Positions 12,885 to 14,074 of a DNA stretch of 14,074 bases are shown piece by piece. Origin of the DNA: Clostridia bacterium (GTDB lineage: Bacteria > Bacillota_A > Clostridia > UBA1212 > UBA1255); NCBI GenBank assembly GCA_017522515.1, contig JAFWZH010000128.1:1-14074 (forward strand). The letters are read 5' to 3'. Made by a program: the position numbers and the translations under genes. Below the pieces are notes generated by a model. It saw nothing but the letters and a program-made list of their open reading frames with translations, did no database searches and was not told where the DNA came from. The first letter of the stretch is position 1; every line of letters starts with the position of its first letter.

Positions 12885-14074
12885 ATGAATAAGGTTTTTA
12901 AAAGAGTATTAAGCCAGTTGCTTGCTATTACATTTTCAACTCAATTAATAAGTCAGTATAGTTATCCGATAATTCCACATGTAAGGAATTATGCAAAGGG
13001 AATAGAAGTGCAGGAAGAAGTTACGGAGGCAGAATTAGCAGAGCCTTCAGTTGATAACTCGGAATCTGAAGAAGTAACTGTTGATGAAACAGCAGAAACA
13101 ACTACTGAAGTAGAAACAACTACTGAATCGGAAATTGTTTATGAAGATTGGTCTGTAACTTCGAATGTTACATTGTCAGAGGCTAAAGATGTCAACAATC
13201 TCACCATTAGTGCAGGTACACTTAATCTTAATGGAAATAAATTAAATGTACATGGTGATGTAATACTTAAAAATGATGGTAAATTGTCGTTTAATAAGGG
13301 TGAATTGTATTGTAATAATTTCACCATGAGTTCATATTCTTATATGTATATGAATAATGTAAACGATTATCTGAATGTTAGCGGTGATTTTAAATTTAAT
13401 GGCGGATACTTCTATACATCACATGCTACGGCAGGTACTATTGTATTAAACGGAGATTTTACTTCAAATTCATCATATTTCAGACCTGAAAAAGAACATA
13501 AGGTTGTGTTTAACGGAACTGAAAAACAGACTATTAGTATTGGAAATAATAATACATGTTTCAATATACTTGAGTTAAGCAATACAAGTAAGGAAGGTGT
13601 AGTTTCTGCTACTCCTGTTCCTGCCAATCAAAGTATTATTTCAGGCGATTGTGTAGTGAATTTTGGTGGTGCAGCAATTGTTGGTGAAACTTTATCGGAA
13701 GATATTGAATTAGAAGGCGACTATTGTTTAGCAGCAGGAGTACTTGACCTTAACGGAAAGACATTGACAATCAACGGAAATCTGATACAGTCAGGCGGAG
13801 AAATAGTAATAAACGGCGGTGTACTTGACGTAAAGGGAGATTACCGAATTCAGTCAAGAACAGAAAAAGAAGACGGCACATACAGCTATGGTTACAGTAC
13901 AGGCTATCTGACAATGACAAACGAAGCTGATACGGTAAAAATCGGCGGAAGTTTTGTAACAGATTCATCAGTAAATCATAGTGGAAAACTTACAGCCGGA
14001 ACAATGGAAATCGGCGGTGATTTTACACAGAACAGCAGTAAATCATCATATAACTTTATTGCTACAGGAACTCA
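12885..14074 (+). CDS. Large secreted repetitive beta-rich protein, RHS-associated type (3'-partial)
   Basis: The frame is open to the window edge; 396 residues are visible. The ATG follows CAGGGGGA. Residues 1-25 are a weak signal-like hydrophobic segment. An acidic Glu/Thr linker (about 41-84) precedes two repeats of a region rich in short strands: about 95-255 (LNLNGNKLNVHGDVILKN... VFNGTEKQTISI) and from about 269 (LDLNGKTLTINGNLIQSGG ... GYLTMTNEADTVKIGGSF). The regular LNGN/GGDF spacing suggests a beta-solenoid. From memory, this region precedes RHS/YD repeats in large Clostridia surface proteins, some with C-terminal toxins. The YD repeats in the gene before it support that, but the C-terminus is not in view. 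It is probably co-transcribed with the two preceding genes. Confidence 0.75.
   Translation, partial: MNKVFKRVLSQLLAITFSTQLISQYSYPIIPHVRNYAKGIEVQEEVTEAELAEPSVDNSESEEVTVDETAETTTEVETTTESEIVYEDWSVTSNVTLSEAKDVNNLTISAGTLNLNGNKLNVHGDVILKNDGKLSFNKGELYCNNFTMSSYSYMYMNNVNDYLNVSGDFKFNGGYFYTSHATAGTIVLNGDFTSNSSYFRPEKEHKVVFNGTEKQTISIGNNNTCFNILELSNTSKEGVVSATPVPANQSIISGDCVVNFGGAAIVGETLSEDIELEGDYCLAAGVLDLNGKTLTINGNLIQSGGEIVINGGVLDVKGDYRIQSRTEKEDGTYSYGYSTGYLTMTNEADTVKIGGSFVTDSSVNHSGKLTAGTMEIGGDFTQNSSKSSYNFIATGT

Overview
The window looks like a chromosomal stretch from a low-GC Gram-positive gut-type Clostridia, most likely a Ruminococcus relative. The clues are very long Thr-only linkers punctuated by Lys-Pro, a SPKTG-type sortase signal, strong AGGAGG-like ribosome binding sites, a CwlD-like amidase, a regulator with a zinc ribbon of a type common in Clostridia, and large secreted repeat proteins. 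I see no rRNA, tRNA or CRISPR array.

Layout. Positions 3-2333 hold the C-terminal 776 residues of a sortase-anchored surface protein: a Thr/Lys-Pro linker, one degenerate and four intact CnaB-like domains, a second Thr linker and a sorting signal. A terminator follows, then an AIM24-family gene with its own promoter (2416-3252). Two minus-strand genes come next: an XRE regulator with a zinc ribbon (3380-4144), whose promoter overlaps a palindrome, and a CwlD-like amidase (4510-5232). The 751 bases at 5233-5983 have no supportable gene but hold a strong promoter and two palindromic repeats.

The most interesting region is 5984-10679. Five tightly coupled plus-strand genes encode an HPr-kinase-like protein, a PqqD-like RiPP recognition element, a small S24/S26 peptidase with a Ser/His pair, an ABC exporter without a peptidase domain, and an NTP_transf_5 nucleotidyltransferase. 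After a repeat element and a terminator comes a very short, acidic, Cys-free 37-residue gene with its own near-consensus promoter. Its N-terminal half carries YEEPEM, close to the YxxPxL motif that RRE proteins recognise in lasso-peptide leaders. I read this as an unusual RiPP pathway: RRE binding of the leader, kinase and nucleotidyltransferase tailoring, leader removal by the S26-type peptidase, and ABC export. No macrocyclase, radical SAM enzyme, lanthionine synthetase or transglutaminase-like protease is visible.

The last region (10791-14074) is a probable operon of three secreted proteins: a Cys-rich repeat protein, a protein ending in YD (RHS-like) repeats, and the N-terminal 396 residues of a repetitive beta-rich protein of the kind I associate with RHS surface proteins.

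Three MITE-like elements (4345-4508, 5425-5582, 10216-10374) share GGG...CTCTAAAAAC ends and are flanked by 4-bp A/T duplications. Two sit exactly on a gene's TAA stop codon. A different palindromic repeat lies at 5652-5814, with a related single arm at 3311-3343.
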